Source: an uncultured Alphaproteobacteria bacterium (GTDB taxonomy: Bacteria > Pseudomonadota > Alphaproteobacteria > CAKMZR01). From it: 5,180 bases of DNA. The first letter of the stretch is position 1; each line of letters starts with the position of its first letter. Below, piece by piece: positions 1 to 5,180 of this stretch. Both the position numbers and the translations under genes were made by a program. Location of the stretch: NCBI GenBank assembly GCA_929200455.1, contig CAKMZR010000130.1, forward strand, positions 1 to 5,180, written 5' to 3'. The notes under the pieces were generated by a model that searched no databases, was not told where the DNA came from, and was given only the letters and a program-made list of their open reading frames with translations.

Positions 1-649
<649 letters not shown>

Positions 650-711
650 AATTTCGCCGTCCATCTTCCAAAGGAGGAAAATAAACAGCCGCTTGACCTC
701 AGCTTACAATC

Positions 712-766
712 GCTTATTCAAAGACTGGTTTTAGTCTATTGACTTGAGCCAGAGATACGAATAAGC
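712..766 (-). repeat. Two-level inverted repeat in the 16S leader
   Basis: GCTTATTC (712-719) and GAATAAGC (759-766) are perfect 8-nt inverted repeats. They enclose a second inverted repeat, AGACT (722-726) and AGTCT (733-737), around a 6-nt loop. In the minus-strand RNA the inner hairpin comes after the first outer arm and is directly followed by CTTTGAATAAGC. A hairpin followed by a CTTTGA-like stretch recalls the boxB-boxA order of rRNA antitermination leaders, but the boxA match is weak. It could equally be an RNase processing stem. The pairing is seen; the function is inference. Confidence 0.4.
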
Positions 767-816
767 ATCGCAAACCGAAGTCCGCACTTGTTCGAAGATG
801 AACACACTTTCGTCCG

Positions 817-832
817 TCGTACTCGCGTACAA
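817..832 (-). other. GNRA-tetraloop hairpin in the 16S leader
   Basis: Minus-strand RNA reads TTGTAC-GCGA-GTACGA, a 6-bp stem (five Watson-Crick pairs and one G-U pair) closed by a GCGA tetraloop of the stable GNRA class. It lies about 170 nt upstream of the mature 16S end. It is probably a local folding element of the leader; no specific role can be assigned. Confidence 0.45.
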
Positions 833-984
833 CAGAATCATGTGCTGCCTACGTATCTCTTCCGTGTATTATTAAACCATGTTAAGCTACAAACACGCTC
901 AAGGGTTGTCCGCTTCCGTTTCCCTTCCCCACTTCCCCGAAAGATAACAAAAACTTACAGTCAACTTCGCTTGGGCGTGGCTCT

Positions 985-1055
985 TGTATAACCCCTTCTC
1001 CTCTCTTAGGTCAAGGTCTTTCTTTTCTTTTTCTCCCTTTTTTTTCTCTCTCAGA
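985..1055 (-). promoter_or_regulatory. Putative rRNA operon promoter with purine-rich upstream tract
   Basis: On the minus strand, TTGACC (1014-1009, five of six bases match the -35 consensus TTGACA) is followed after 18 nt by TATACA (990-985, four of six match TATAAT). The sequence after the -10 box is GC-rich (GAGCCACGCCC), like the discriminators of rRNA promoters. Upstream, 1055-1015 is an almost pure A/G tract on this strand with long A runs, which could act as an UP-like element. Transcription would start near 978. The orientation and position relative to 16S support the call; a regulatory role for the tract is inference. Confidence 0.55.
987..992 (+). promoter_or_regulatory. Possible -10 box for the formyltransferase gene
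   Basis: TATAAC matches five of six bases of the sigma70 -10 consensus and lies about 70 nt upstream of the formyltransferase ATG. No good -35 box sits at the right distance, and the site overlaps the minus-strand rRNA -10 box, so it may be an accident of that A/T-rich site. If real, the two promoters would be back to back and compete for polymerase. Confidence 0.22.
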
Positions 1056-1063
1056 AACTTACC

Positions 1064-1693
1064 ATGCAAAACCCCAAAAAACCGCTCCTCTCAAACCATC
1101 TCAATACGGAAAACTCTTCCCTCATCCTCCTCATGCATCGCGAAGAATTCGATCACTTCGCCCCAATCATCCTCAAAATCAACGACTCACTACACCTCAA
1201 GCACTGCTCTTCCCTCAACGAGATTCGACACGCCCTCCTCTCACCCTCCTCAGAAACCAAAAATACACGGCTCATCGCTTTTTGCACCCACGTCATCGTC
1301 CCCAAAGACTGCCTCCTCTCCCTCAAGGGAAACGCCTACAACCTCCACCCAGGACCCCCGGAATATCCCGGAATTCATCCTCAAGCTTTCGCACTCCACC
1401 ACAAAAAAACTTCCTTCGGCGTCACCCTGCACCATATGACACTCCCCACCGATTCAGGACACATCATCGATTCCCACTCATTCCCCATTCCCCCAAACTG
1501 CACACGCAAAGAACTCGGACGAATCTCCTACATCGCCGCCGCCTCCCTCTTCACCCAATACCTCAAACCCTTCTCGCACGTCCACACACCCCTCGCTCCC
1601 AACGGTCAACAATGGGGCTCCAAACACTACACACAAAAAGACCTCACCGCCCTACCCCCGCATCTCCTCGGGAAACCCTCACAATCTCAATAA
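1064..1693 (+). CDS. Formyltransferase family protein
   Basis: This 209-residue protein belongs to the formyltransferase fold (the domain shared by methionyl-tRNA, glycinamide-ribotide and sugar-amine formyltransferases), which moves a formyl group from 10-formyl-tetrahydrofolate to an amino group. The family's Asn-His-Asp catalytic set is visible: N93 and H95 in YNLHPGPPEYPG and D130 in LPTDSGHIID, with the substrate-side strand FGVTLHHM between. The C-terminal WGSKHYTQKDL also fits small stand-alone formyltransferase-like proteins I recall from alphaproteobacteria. It is much shorter than methionyl-tRNA formyltransferase (about 310 residues), and the N-terminal half is poorly conserved, so the substrate is unknown. 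No clear Shine-Dalgarno precedes the ATG, which follows a pyrimidine tract; M24 (1133) is an alternative start. It is divergent from the rRNA operon. The codons are C/A-rich, matching the strand skew of the region. Family is fairly sure; substrate is not. Confidence 0.8.
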   Translation: MQNPKKPLLSNHLNTENSSLILLMHREEFDHFAPIILKINDSLHLKHCSSLNEIRHALLSPSSETKNTRLIAFCTHVIVPKDCLLSLKGNAYNLHPGPPEYPGIHPQAFALHHKKTSFGVTLHHMTLPTDSGHIIDSHSFPIPPNCTRKELGRISYIAAASLFTQYLKPFSHVHTPLAPNGQQWGSKHYTQKDLTALPPHLLGKPSQSQ

Positions 1694-1743
1694 GTACAAA
1701 AAAACCACGCCCTTTATCCTCATCACCACACCCAAAAAACCCT

Positions 1744-1827
1744 TGACCCTGGTAGTATGCCAATAAAGGCAGGGACATCCAGGGCCGTACAATGTAATTA
1801 TAGGCATGGAATGACTGTAATGTCAAT
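1744..1827. repeat. 84-nt structured dispersed repeat, copy 1
   Basis: The unit is a 47-nt block (1744-1790), a 20-nt variable segment (1791-1810) and a 17-nt block ATGACTGTAATGTCAAT (1811-1827). Both blocks are identical to those in copy 2. On the + strand the first block can fold as CCCTGG (1747-1752) with CCAGGG (1779-1784), enclosing TGCC-AATAAA-GGCA (1758-1771). The last block folds as TGAC-TGTAAT-GTCA (1812-1825). The ends read TTGAC and GTCAA, short terminal inverted repeats. The motif CATGCC..AAAGGCAGG..ATCCAG, translating as MPIKAG, resembles the small palindromic intergenic repeats of many proteobacteria whose frames read MPAKAGI; that link is from memory. It lies between two same-strand genes and stays open in frame into the Abi gene. 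Confidence 0.85.
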
Positions 1828-1852
1828 GTTTTTGTATCGTACTCAGCAAAAG

Positions 1853-1879
1853 TTGCAATGCCCTGTAAAGTTTTATAGT
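1853..1879 (+). promoter_or_regulatory. Possible promoter for the Abi-like gene
   Basis: TTGCAA (1853-1858) and TATAGT (1874-1879, five of six bases match TATAAT) are separated by 15 nt and lie about 35 nt upstream of the proposed ATG at 1913. The spacer is shorter than the ideal 17 nt, and the -35 box matches only four of six. It sits just outside repeat copy 1, so the gene would have its own promoter rather than one inside the repeat. Confidence 0.35.
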
Positions 1880-1912
1880 GTCCAATTTTATCGTTTCCTC
1901 GTGAGAAAAAAT

Positions 1913-2572
1913 ATGTCCTCATACCATTACACCGAAAAAAATATTAAATCTCTAGAAATATCTATCTCTCCTGAACGACTAAGCACCTACCTCAGACATA
2001 CCAACAACCACAAAGAAAAAGCTCTCAAACTCTACCTGCAAAATACCACCATCAGTGCCGATTTCTATATACTCCTCCAGCATATCGAAATCACCCTAAG
2101 AAATGCCCTCCATAACATGCTCAAAGACCACTTCTCACAAGAAAATTGGTATGAATGCAAAAAATGCTCACTCGCAGAATCTGAATCCAAATTAATAGAA
2201 AAAGCCCGCAAACGCGTGGGAGAAAGACACGAATACATCAAAACACCTCACGTAATCGCAGAACTCTCTTTCGGCTTTTGGGTCTCTTTGCTCGCAAAAA
2301 AATATCATCAGAACTTATGGATACCCGCACTACACAAAAGCTTTCCCCATGCCGTACTAGAAAGAAAAAATATATACAAACACCTTGAACATCTCAGAAA
2401 TTTGAGAAACCGAATCGCCCATCATGAACCCATCTTCATGAGAAACCTAGGAAAAGACTATGAAGACATCTCCATCGCCTTAAAATGGCTCGCCCCCGAC
2501 ATGGCAGCTTGGATAAAAACACATAAACCCATCCCAGACCTCACCCCCATCTCAGAACTCATCAAAAAATAA
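1913..2572 (+). CDS. Abi-like protein with HEPN-type RNase motif (putative phage-defence protein)
   Basis: This 219-residue protein resembles the Abi-like (Abi_2; AbiD/AbiF-related) family, whose members include abortive-infection proteins and which is placed in the HEPN superfamily of predicted RNases. The C-terminal segment LEHLRNLRNRIAHHEPIF (residues 158-175) carries the diagnostic R165-x4-H170 motif. The N-terminal half has the helix SADFYILLQHIEITLRNAL, typical of the family. Such proteins are cytoplasmic and are thought to cut host or phage RNA after infection; that role is inferred here. I chose the ATG at 1913 because conserved-looking sequence (YTEKNIKSLEISISPERL) begins just after it and a weak GAG lies upstream. 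The same frame stays open back to 1757 inside repeat copy 1, giving an improbable 52-residue extension. The gene is flanked by two direct repeats, and its GC and skew differ from its neighbours. No antitoxin gene is adjacent. Confidence 0.78.
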   Translation: MSSYHYTEKNIKSLEISISPERLSTYLRHTNNHKEKALKLYLQNTTISADFYILLQHIEITLRNALHNMLKDHFSQENWYECKKCSLAESESKLIEKARKRVGERHEYIKTPHVIAELSFGFWVSLLAKKYHQNLWIPALHKSFPHAVLERKNIYKHLEHLRNLRNRIAHHEPIFMRNLGKDYEDISIALKWLAPDMAAWIKTHKPIPDLTPISELIKK

Positions 2573-2624
2573 AAAAACCCCCGTGACCCTGGTAGTATGC
2601 CAATAAAGGCAGGGACATCCAGGG
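2564..2624 (-). terminator. Possible terminator of the argD-argF operon, built on repeat copy 2
   Basis: Read on the minus strand, downstream of the carbonic-anhydrase-family gene, the repeat's CCCTGG..CCAGGG hairpin is followed by TCACGGGGG and then the T-rich run TTTTTTTATTTTTT (2577-2564). The T run starts 9 nt after the stem, further than in a standard intrinsic terminator, and the stem has a large interrupted loop, so efficiency is doubtful. The T run overlaps the 3' end of the convergent Abi gene. Copy 1 has a similar but shorter TTTTTT on its matching side. Confidence 0.3.
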
Positions 2625-2667
2625 CCGTACAGCATTATTGTACACCTAAAATGACTGTAATGTCAAT
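2584..2667. repeat. 84-nt structured dispersed repeat, copy 2
   Basis: This is the second direct copy of the 84-nt unit, offset by exactly 840 nt from copy 1. The 47-nt block (2584-2630) and the 17-nt block (2651-2667) are identical to copy 1; the 20-nt middle (2631-2650) matches at only 10 of 20 positions. Hairpin arms are CCCTGG 2587-2592 with CCAGGG 2619-2624, TGCC/GGCA at 2598-2611, and TGAC/GTCA at 2652-2665. In this copy the middle adds another inverted repeat, GTACA (2627-2631) with TGTAC (2639-2643). It starts 12 nt after the Abi stop codon and lies between the convergent Abi and carbonic-anhydrase-family genes. Confidence 0.85.
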
Positions 2668-2681
2668 AATTCTGTGCCACC

Positions 2682-3212
2682 CTAGCCCTCTCCGCAAGCC
2701 TCCTTGTGCTCCTTCGCCAAACGCGAATAGTGCCTGTACGACCACTCAAAATGTGATAACTCCTCATCCTTCACTCGCCTCATAAACTTCGCAGGACTGC
2801 CTGCCCACAACTCACCAGACGGAACCACCTTACCATACGTCAACATCGCTCCCGCCGCCAACATACCATGCGACTCCACCTTCGCACCATCCAACACTAT
2901 CGCTCCCATGCCCACAAAAGAATCATCCTCCAGCGTACAATCATGCAATAACGCCTTGTGTCCCACCGTAATCCTATCCCCTATATGAGTCCCCTGACCC
3001 CCATGAGTCTCATGAATCACCACTCCCTCCTGTATGTTCGTCTGCGAACCTATCCTCACCACATGAACATCTCCCCTTATCGTCACATTGTACCACACAC
3101 CCGAATCGGAACCTATCTCTACATCCCCCACAACCACACTGCCAGGGGCCAAAAAGACACTCTCGTCAATCTTCGGCCACACGCCACCATAAGGCAATAA
3201 CACACTCTTCAT
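2682..3212 (-). CDS. Gamma-carbonic anhydrase family protein (left-handed beta-helix)
   Basis: The protein has 176 residues, a normal size for the YrdA/CaiE/PaaY type of gamma-carbonic anhydrase family, whose prototype hydrates CO2 to bicarbonate in the cytoplasm as a trimer. Hexapeptide repeats run from about residue 20 to 130. Expected metal and active-site residues are present: R46 and D48 in TIRGD, Q61 in NIQEG, and histidines at H67 or H70 (VVIHETH), H85 and H90 (VGHKALLHDC). The residue after D48 is Val, so the proton-shuttle Glu of the archaeal Cam enzyme is missing, as in many YrdA-like members; activity is therefore uncertain. The start is chosen at 3212: AGGAGG (3224-3219) lies 6 nt upstream of this ATG. 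An in-frame ATG at 3215 is only 3 nt from it. The start overlaps the argF stop codon (ATGATG), implying translational coupling. Confidence 0.85.
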   Translation of the reverse strand: MKSVLLPYGGVWPKIDESVFLAPGSVVVGDVEIGSDSGVWYNVTIRGDVHVVRIGSQTNIQEGVVIHETHGGQGTHIGDRITVGHKALLHDCTLEDDSFVGMGAIVLDGAKVESHGMLAAGAMLTYGKVVPSGELWAGSPAKFMRRVKDEELSHFEWSYRHYSRLAKEHKEACGEG

Positions 3213-4135
3213 CATACTCCTCCTACACAATACCTCAAAACAGCCTTTTGACCGTGAAGACGATTCTCCGCCTCGTCCCACACCACAGAATTCACTCCGT
3301 CCGCCACTTCAGGCGTCACCTCCTCTCCTCGATACATCGGCAAACAATGCATGAAAATCGCTCCCTCCTTCGCATAACCCATCACACGCTCATCAACCCT
3401 ATAAGAACCATAAAACTCCCGTACATCCTTCCTCTCCTCCTCCGTCTTGTCCTTATCCGCCATCGATATCCATGTGTCCGTCACCACCACATCCGCTCCC
3501 CTCGCTCCCGCCTCCACATCATGCTCTATCCGCACATCAGAACCCAATTCTCCAGCCCTCCTCAACAAATCCTCCTCCCCCTCACAACCCTCAGGGCACA
3601 CAACCCTCAGCGAAAATCCACACAGTCCAGACGCATCCACCCACGTCTTCGTCATGTTGTTAATATCTCCAAACCATGCACACTCCAAACCCTCCAAACG
3701 ACCCAGCTGCTCCTTACACGTCATCATATCCGCCAATAACTGACACGGGTGACTCTCTACCGTCATCGCATTCACAAGCGGAACATCCGAACTCTCAGAC
3801 CACTCCAGCAAGTCCTCATGACTGTTCGTCCGCAAAACCACCGCGTCCACATAACGCGACATCACGCGAGCCGTGTCAGACAACGACTCTCCCTTCTTCA
3901 ACTGCAAATCACGCTCGCTCAACATCAACACATTCCCACCAAGTGACGTCACCGCCACGTGAAAACTTATCCGAGTCCGCGTCGACTCCTGCATAAAAAT
4001 ACAAGCCACCGTCTTCCCACGCAAAGGCAAATCACCCCCCATCTCCCCCCCCTTCAGACGCAGTCCATCCTCAATAAGACCCAAAAAAATATCCCTACCC
4101 ACTTCCCTCAAATCCAAAAAATCCCTCCTCGTCAT
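3212..4135 (-). CDS. argF: Ornithine carbamoyltransferase
   Basis: This 307-residue enzyme joins carbamoyl phosphate and ornithine to give citrulline, the sixth step of arginine synthesis, in the cytoplasm as a trimer. All key family motifs are visible: the carbamoyl-phosphate loop STRTR at 51-55, HPCQ at 129-132, the ornithine-side GDINNM at 156-161 (GDGNNM in most relatives), DTWISM at 220-225 and the catalytic HCLP at 263-266, followed by RGEEVT. The length is normal for the family. The start follows the argD stop by 2 nt; GGAGGAGG (4153-4146), inside the end of argD, serves as the ribosome binding site. The N-terminus RDFLDL fits the family, so the start is well supported. The G at position 3 of GDGNNM is Ile and the SMG motif reads SMAD, minor departures that do not remove catalytic residues. 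The function is sure. Confidence 0.96.
   Translation of the reverse strand: MTRRDFLDLREVGRDIFLGLIEDGLRLKGGEMGGDLPLRGKTVACIFMQESTRTRISFHVAVTSLGGNVLMLSERDLQLKKGESLSDTARVMSRYVDAVVLRTNSHEDLLEWSESSDVPLVNAMTVESHPCQLLADMMTCKEQLGRLEGLECAWFGDINNMTKTWVDASGLCGFSLRVVCPEGCEGEEDLLRRAGELGSDVRIEHDVEAGARGADVVVTDTWISMADKDKTEEERKDVREFYGSYRVDERVMGYAKEGAIFMHCLPMYRGEEVTPEVADGVNSVVWDEAENRLHGQKAVLRYCVGGV
3217..3224 (-). promoter_or_regulatory. Ribosome binding site inside the end of argF for the downstream gene
   Basis: Minus-strand AGGAGGAG lies within the last codons of argF (Val-Gly-Gly-Val) just before the overlapping stop and start ATGATG. It is a near-perfect Shine-Dalgarno site and sets the downstream start at 3212 rather than at the longer in-frame start at 3281. 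Confidence 0.7.
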
Positions 4136-4137
4136 CC

Positions 4138-5180
4138 CTACACAACCTCCTCCAAAATATCTACCGCGCGATCCACCTCCTCACGTCCCACCACAAACGG
4201 CGGAAGAAGCCGTATCACAGGACCTCCCGTAGGAATCACCAACAAACCCCTCTCTGCAAGCCTTCTCGTCATATCCATCGGATCACGCGTCACCACAAGA
4301 CCCTGCATCAAGCCCAATCCCCGCTGCTCCTTGTAAAATCCAGAACGCCTCGTCACCAAACCCTCCAGCTTCTCCTTCAAATACGCACCCGTTTCCGCTA
4401 TGTGTACCAAAAAATCAGGCTGCGATATTACATCCACCGTCACACTCGCAACCGCCATCGCCAAAGGATTGCCTCCAAAAGTCGTACCATGACGCCCCAC
4501 AGAAAATCCTTTCGACACTTCCTTCCTCGCCAAAACCGCTCCCACAGGAAATCCGGAACCCAACCCCTTCGCAACCATCATAATATCAGGCTCTACACCC
4601 GTGTCCTCATATGCCCACAGACGACCCGTCCTCCCCATACCACACTGAACCTCGTCAAATATAAGAAGAAAACCATGCGTGTCCGCTAACGACCGCAAAT
4701 GTCGCAAAAACTCTTTCTTCACCACATTCACCCCTCCTTCTCCCTGCACAGGCTCCACAATCACTGCTGCCGTCTTCTCGCTTATCGCTCCACTCAAAGC
4801 CTCCTCATCATACAAAGGCACCGACACACTCCCCTCAGGAACAGGACCAAATCCTATACGCTTCCCCTCGCTCATCGTAAATAAAGCTCCGCTCGACCTC
4901 CCGTGAAATCCTCCCTCAAACGAGATCACATGATGTCTATCCTCGTCCCCCCTCGCATAATGGTAACCCCTCGCCAACTTCACCGCTCCCTCAAACGCCT
5001 CAAGCCCGGAATTGCAAAAAAAGACCTTGTCCGCAAAGGACAACTTCACCAACTTCTCCGCAAGACGCGCCCTCTCAGAATAACCGTAAAAATTCGACGT
5101 GTGCCATATCTTACGTGCCTCCTCAAATAACGTATGCACAAGAACAGGATACGCATGACCAAGCGACGTCACCGCTATTC
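4138..5180 (-). CDS. argD: Acetylornithine aminotransferase (5' end outside the window)
   Basis: This PLP-dependent class-III aminotransferase converts N-acetylglutamate semialdehyde to N-acetylornithine. The frame is open to the right edge, showing 346 residues; about 45-50 N-terminal residues are missing compared with the usual 390-400. The first visible residues IAVTSLGHAYP match the internal family segment (GIAV..LGHAHP), so the GTG at 5172 is an ordinary Val codon and not the start. Visible motifs, numbered from the first residue seen, are the phosphate-binding NSGLEA (56-61), FHGR (91-94), IFDEVQCGMGRTG with the PLP-binding Asp at 175, the Schiff-base lysine K204 in VAKGLGSGFPVGA, HGTTFGGNPL (230-239) and RLLPP near the end. 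A closely related ornithine or succinylornithine aminotransferase is possible, but the argF neighbour 2 nt downstream favours ArgD. Confidence 0.93.
   Translation of the reverse strand, partial: IAVTSLGHAYPVLVHTLFEEARKIWHTSNFYGYSERARLAEKLVKLSFADKVFFCNSGLEAFEGAVKLARGYHYARGDEDRHHVISFEGGFHGRSSGALFTMSEGKRIGFGPVPEGSVSVPLYDEEALSGAISEKTAAVIVEPVQGEGGVNVVKKEFLRHLRSLADTHGFLLIFDEVQCGMGRTGRLWAYEDTGVEPDIMMVAKGLGSGFPVGAVLARKEVSKGFSVGRHGTTFGGNPLAMAVASVTVDVISQPDFLVHIAETGAYLKEKLEGLVTRRSGFYKEQRGLGLMQGLVVTRDPMDMTRRLAERGLLVIPTGGPVIRLLPPFVVGREEVDRAVDILEEVV
4146..4153 (-). promoter_or_regulatory. Ribosome binding site for argF within the end of argD
   Basis: Minus-strand GGAGGAGG lies 10 nt before the argF ATG and inside the last codons of argD (Glu-Glu-Val-Val). 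It supports the 4135 start and a coupled argD-argF messenger. Confidence 0.6.

Larger units (their letters stand above)
650..978 (-). other. 16S rRNA 5' leader (transcribed, structured, non-coding)
   Basis: This stretch of about 330 nt lies between the proposed rRNA promoter and the mature 16S 5' end, and I see no convincing gene or tRNA in it. It holds several inverted repeats that would fold in the minus-strand transcript: a 6-bp stem with a GCGA tetraloop at 817-832, a 5-bp stem TGTTC/GAACA at 789-804, and a two-level structure at 712-766. Such structure is expected of an rRNA leader, which is removed by RNase processing and often carries antitermination signals. The limits are inferred from the promoter call and the 16S alignment. 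Confidence 0.6.

Noticed and set aside
941..964. Second rRNA promoter using TTGACT (964-959)
   Set aside because: The only -10-like hexamer, TATCTT (946-941), is 12 nt away, too close for a sigma70 promoter.
984..1746. Overlapping frames of 151 and 154 residues around the formyltransferase gene
   Set aside because: They are low-complexity Ser/Pro/Thr/Arg-rich shadows caused by the C/A-rich strand; the third frame carries the conserved catalytic motifs.
1744..2667. Integron attC sites flanking a gene cassette
   Set aside because: The single gene between imperfect palindromes looks like a cassette, but the repeats lack the RYYYAAC and GTTRRRY core sites and no integrase gene is visible.
1744..2667. 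CRISPR array or diversity-generating retroelement
   Set aside because: Only two repeats occur, 840 nt apart with a gene between them, and there is no reverse transcriptase. The differing positions in the 20-nt core are not limited to adenines.
2682..3281. Longer carbonic-anhydrase-family protein starting at 3281
   Set aside because: The extra 23 residues lie within argF and do not resemble the family; a strong ribosome binding site points to 3212.
3248..5130. Many long + strand frames opposite argD and argF
   Set aside because: They are rich in His, Pro, Arg and Thr as expected for the complement of G/T-rich coding sequence, and the minus-strand proteins are clearly real enzymes.
4138..5172. 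argD starting at the GTG at 5172
   Set aside because: The frame stays open to the window edge, and the residues around it match an internal conserved segment of ArgD.

Overview
This window looks like the chromosome of an alphaproteobacterium. The left edge holds the first ~650 nt of a 16S rRNA gene on the minus strand. Its 5' end (CAATTTGAGAGTTTGATCC, then GAACGAACGCTGGCGGC and a short helix-17 region) is of alphaproteobacterial type. I cannot name a genus from the sequence alone. From position ~1000 to the right edge the + strand is strongly C/A-rich and G/T-poor whichever strand is coding. This suggests a genome with marked replication-strand bias, with the minus strand as the probable leading strand.

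Layout. (1) 1-649: 5' part of 16S rRNA, minus strand, running off the left edge. (2) 650-~980: structured rRNA leader with several small hairpins, preceded by a good sigma70-type rRNA promoter on the minus strand (-35 TTGACC, -10 TATACA, 18-nt spacer, purine-rich upstream tract). (3) 1064-1693: divergent + strand gene for a small formyltransferase-fold protein with an intact Asn-His-Asp catalytic set. (4) 1744-1827 and 2584-2667: two direct copies of an 84-nt structured repeat, exactly 840 nt apart, bracketing (5) a + strand Abi-like gene (1913-2572) with a HEPN-type R-x4-H ribonuclease motif. (6) 5180-2682, minus strand: a tight arginine-biosynthesis operon, argD (5' end outside the window), argF, and a gamma-carbonic-anhydrase-family gene. 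The junctions are 2 nt apart and overlapping, so the three are probably co-transcribed and translationally coupled.

How it works together. The minus-strand operon carries acetylornithine aminotransferase and ornithine carbamoyltransferase, two steps on the way to citrulline and arginine, plus a left-handed beta-helix protein that may be a gamma-type carbonic anhydrase; a link through bicarbonate for carbamoyl phosphate is only a guess. The most unusual part is the repeat-bracketed Abi/HEPN gene. The two repeats are identical over 47 + 17 nt but differ at 10 of 20 positions in an equal-length central segment. The Abi gene also has lower GC and weaker strand skew than its neighbours in the lines I counted. 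This suggests a defence gene inserted as, or beside, a small repeat-based element.
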